This document shows positions 62,387 to 64,000 of a stretch of DNA of 64,000 bases, one piece after another. Both the position numbers and the translations under genes were made by a program. The notes beneath the pieces were generated by a model. It saw only the letters and a list, made by a program, of their open reading frames with translations, made no database searches and had not been told where the DNA came from. The stretch is from Myxococcales bacterium (GTDB lineage: Bacteria; Myxococcota_A; Polyangia; GCA-2747355). Position 1 is the first letter of the stretch, and every line of letters begins with the position of its first letter. The stretch is from assembly GCA_020431405.1 (NCBI GenBank), contig JAGQIK010000115.1, positions 47,943-111,942 on the forward strand. The letters run 5' to 3'.

Positions 62387-63439
62387 TTGGACGATGGCGC
62401 CTGGCGCGAAGTCTCTGGCAACCCGCGCGCGGATCTAGCGGTCAAAAGGCGTGTCGTGCGCTGGGGGGTGGCATCGGCAATGCTGCACGTGGTGGCGACG
62501 GCCCTGCTGATCGCCGCTGCGCGCGGGCGCGTGCATGTCACCGACGACCCCGATCTGGTGATCGATATCGAGCTCGCCACGCGGCCGCAGCGTCGAGGGC
62601 GCGAGCGGGTCCGACGTTCGCCCCGCCAGCCGACGCGACGCCCGACGGGACCGACGCGACCGCGGGCCCGCCGAGCAACGCGACGCCGGCCGGCAACGCC
62701 TACGAGCAAGACGCGTTCGCCGCTGTCGCTCTCCATGCGCCGCGGCCTCGACGCGCTCGCGCCGCCCCGTGTGCACCTCGACCCGTCAGCAGCAGGGCAG
62801 ACGCCTCGCACCAACGCCCCCAGCGGGCCGCCGCTCTATCGGCGCGACCCCGACGACATCGCCAAGCTCTCGCACTACGTGCGGCGCCTGCGCCGCGAAA
62901 AGGGCAACCTCGTCTTTCGCGACACCGCCTTCACCGCGGTGATCACCCCCGACGGCAGCCTGCGCTTCGACGACAAGCCAAACTTCCGCTGGCACGGCAC
63001 CGGCGCCACCTTCGACGTCACCGACGCCGTCCTGCGCGCCCTCGGCAACGATCCCTACGGCTACGAAAAGCGCCGCTTCGCCCGAGCTACCGCCGCCCTG
63101 CGCGTGCGCATGCGGCGCCGCTTCAACGCCAAGATGCTGCGCACCGCGCTCGGCGAGCTGCCGCACAAGCTCGCCCGCTTGCTGCGGGCCGCCAAGGCCA
63201 AGAAACACCCCAGCGCCCTCGTCACCCTGCGCCGACTCTACTTCCAGCTCTGGGACGAGTGCCTGGAAGGCACCCACAACGCGCGCGCCAAAGCCGCCAC
63301 CCGCGCCCGCGCGGCGATCGAACGCTTCATCCGCCGCAACCTGCCAGCCGCGAGCCGGCTGGGGTACACCAAGGCCGAGCTGCGCGAGCTGAATCGCAAG
63401 CGCAGCAGCAAGCAGCGCTTCGAGCCCTACGGGAGGTAG
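62387..63439 (+). CDS. TonB-like membrane protein with Arg/Pro linker
   Basis: 350 residues from a TTG at 62387; a GTG at about 62456 is an alternative. One N-terminal helix (VASAMLHVVATALLIAAARG), then a Thr/Pro/Arg linker and a C-terminal domain of about 190 residues (FTAVITPDGSLRFDDKPNFR, GNDPYGYEKRRFARAT, LYFQLWDECLEGTHNARAKA). The layout resembles TonB/AgmX-type envelope proteins; the C-terminal domain recurs in myxobacterial hypotheticals. Function not certain. A short frame (62394-62438) lies inside its start region. Confidence 0.7.
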   Translation: MDDGAWREVSGNPRADLAVKRRVVRWGVASAMLHVVATALLIAAARGRVHVTDDPDLVIDIELATRPQRRGRERVRRSPRQPTRRPTGPTRPRARRATRRRPATPTSKTRSPLSLSMRRGLDALAPPRVHLDPSAAGQTPRTNAPSGPPLYRRDPDDIAKLSHYVRRLRREKGNLVFRDTAFTAVITPDGSLRFDDKPNFRWHGTGATFDVTDAVLRALGNDPYGYEKRRFARATAALRVRMRRRFNAKMLRTALGELPHKLARLLRAAKAKKHPSALVTLRRLYFQLWDECLEGTHNARAKAATRARAAIERFIRRNLPAASRLGYTKAELRELNRKRSSKQRFEPYGR

Positions 63440-63456
63440 GGAGGGAGGGAGCGGGG
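63431..63456 (+). other. G-quadruplex-type G-run across the stop codon
   Basis: Five runs of GGG or longer, four of them with loops of 5, 1 and 1 nt, spanning the TAG at 63437-63439. A GGAGG/CCTCC hairpin follows at 63465-63477. Confidence 0.5.
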
Positions 63457-63723
63457 CGAGCGCGGGAGGACGCCTCCTGCGTTGGTGGCGAGGGCGCGTT
63501 CGGGCACGGCTGGGCTGAAACGGGATGGGGAGGCTGGCGGCCTGCGGGCGTTTGGCGTGGTTGGCGGGCGTGGGAGGTGCTGCAGGCGTGCCTTTCGCGG
63601 GCCGTGGCGAGACGCCTCGGGGCGTTGTGCGTGCGAGAGCGTTGGGGGGCTCGGCGCTGATGGACTGTCGTCTTGGACTGCGGGCCGAGTTGCAGGCGTG
63701 GGGCGTGGGGGACTGCGTGAGGG
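63440..63723. other. Intergenic region before the transposase fragment
   Basis: 284 bp, G-rich on the plus strand. No gene, tRNA or inverted repeat of an insertion sequence end recognised. Confidence 0.5.
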
Positions 63724-64000
63724 CTAGCGGCGTTTGCCGGGGATGTCGTTGACGCCGAAGCGGCCGCCTCGGCCGCGGCGCCAGCCGGTGGTGAGCAGGA
63801 AGGTGCGTGCTGCGGGCCAAGGGTTGGACTCGTTGGGCTCGCGGTCGCGGTAACCGTCGAACCAGCAGGCGGTGGACAGTGGATCAACCCAGCCGGGGTG
63901 AGCTTGGCGTTGGCCTTGGTGCCTGCGCCGGTTGTTGAGCACGTAGCGCAGCGCGTTTCGTACCTGCGTGGGCGTGCGAAGGATGTGCGCGTGGTAGCGC
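63724..64000 (-). CDS. IS200/REP-associated-type transposase, C-terminal part
   Basis: Minus strand, open to the right edge, so only the last about 91 residues are seen. RYHAHILRTPTQVRNALRYV, then NNRRRHQ, WVDPLSTACWFDGYRDRE and ARTFLLTTGWRRGRGGRFGV are those of myxobacterial Y1-type transposases; the catalytic HUH and Tyr residues lie outside the window. Confidence 0.85.
   Translation of the reverse strand, partial: RYHAHILRTPTQVRNALRYVLNNRRRHQGQRQAHPGWVDPLSTACWFDGYRDREPNESNPWPAARTFLLTTGWRRGRGGRFGVNDIPGKRR

Noticed and set aside
63440..63723. Plus-strand small frames before the transposase fragment
   Set aside because: Composition is Gly/Arg-rich noise, no start signals, and the region is intergenic in character.

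Overview
The window is very GC-rich and packed with genes, and reads like a chromosome segment of a myxobacterium-type deltaproteobacterium (Myxococcota). Grounds: three Hanks-type Ser/Thr kinases and an FHA-sigma54 activator in the first 12 kb, three TIGR02996 (myxobacterial/planctomycete) paralogues, a TIGR02266-type PilZ domain, an AgmX/PglI-like tail on a kinase, many lipoproteins with low-complexity spacers, and Cys-rich secreted proteins. The genus cannot be named from sequence alone.

Layout. 1-13.5 kb: end of a beta-helix protein, then signalling genes (kinase/cyclase-remnant/AAA/TPR giant, FHA-sigma54 activator, two tandem kinases) with secreted hydrolase-like and hypothetical proteins between them. 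13.5-18.5 kb: lipoproteins, a CE15-like esterase, a MORN-type membrane protein and secreted hypotheticals. 18.5-25.5 kb: a five-gene minus-strand operon coding for a lipoprotein, a five-haem cytochrome, a one-haem cytochrome, a polysaccharide deacetylase fused to a haem-type domain, and a TPR plus outer-membrane-barrel protein, with a 57-bp palindrome downstream. 25.5-31 kb: hpt, an LpqC-like esterase, a membrane redoxin whose catalytic Cys codon is TGA (apparent selenoprotein), a secreted HD-like protein and a PilZ-PEGA protein. 31.8-42 kb: housekeeping and envelope block accC, kdsB, pyrG, lauroyl-type acyltransferase, lptC/lptA-like, lptB, rpoN, rapZ. 42-48.6 kb: a peptidase/propeller/barrel protein, two thiol-disulfide proteins and an SDR. 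48.6-50.6 kb: WGR-TIGR02996 protein, tRNA-Asp and a Cys-rich protein. 50.8-58 kb: glutaminase, ExbD, ExbB and TonB-dependent receptor (one minus-strand run with a Fur-like site upstream), then a penicillin-acylase-family enzyme. 58-64 kb: Cys-repeat protein, third TIGR02996 protein, beta-CASP nuclease-like protein, TonB-like protein and the C-terminus of an IS200-type transposase at the right edge.

Most notable: (1) the selenocysteine redoxin with a SECIS-like hairpin; (2) the cytochrome/deacetylase/exporter operon, which joins PgaA/PgaB-like parts to c-type haem proteins; (3) a dispersed 4 x 7-bp GGCCACR array found just after three stop codons, always in the sense direction; (4) repeated TANNNT-N6-8-start arrangements without a Shine-Dalgarno, suggesting many leaderless messages.
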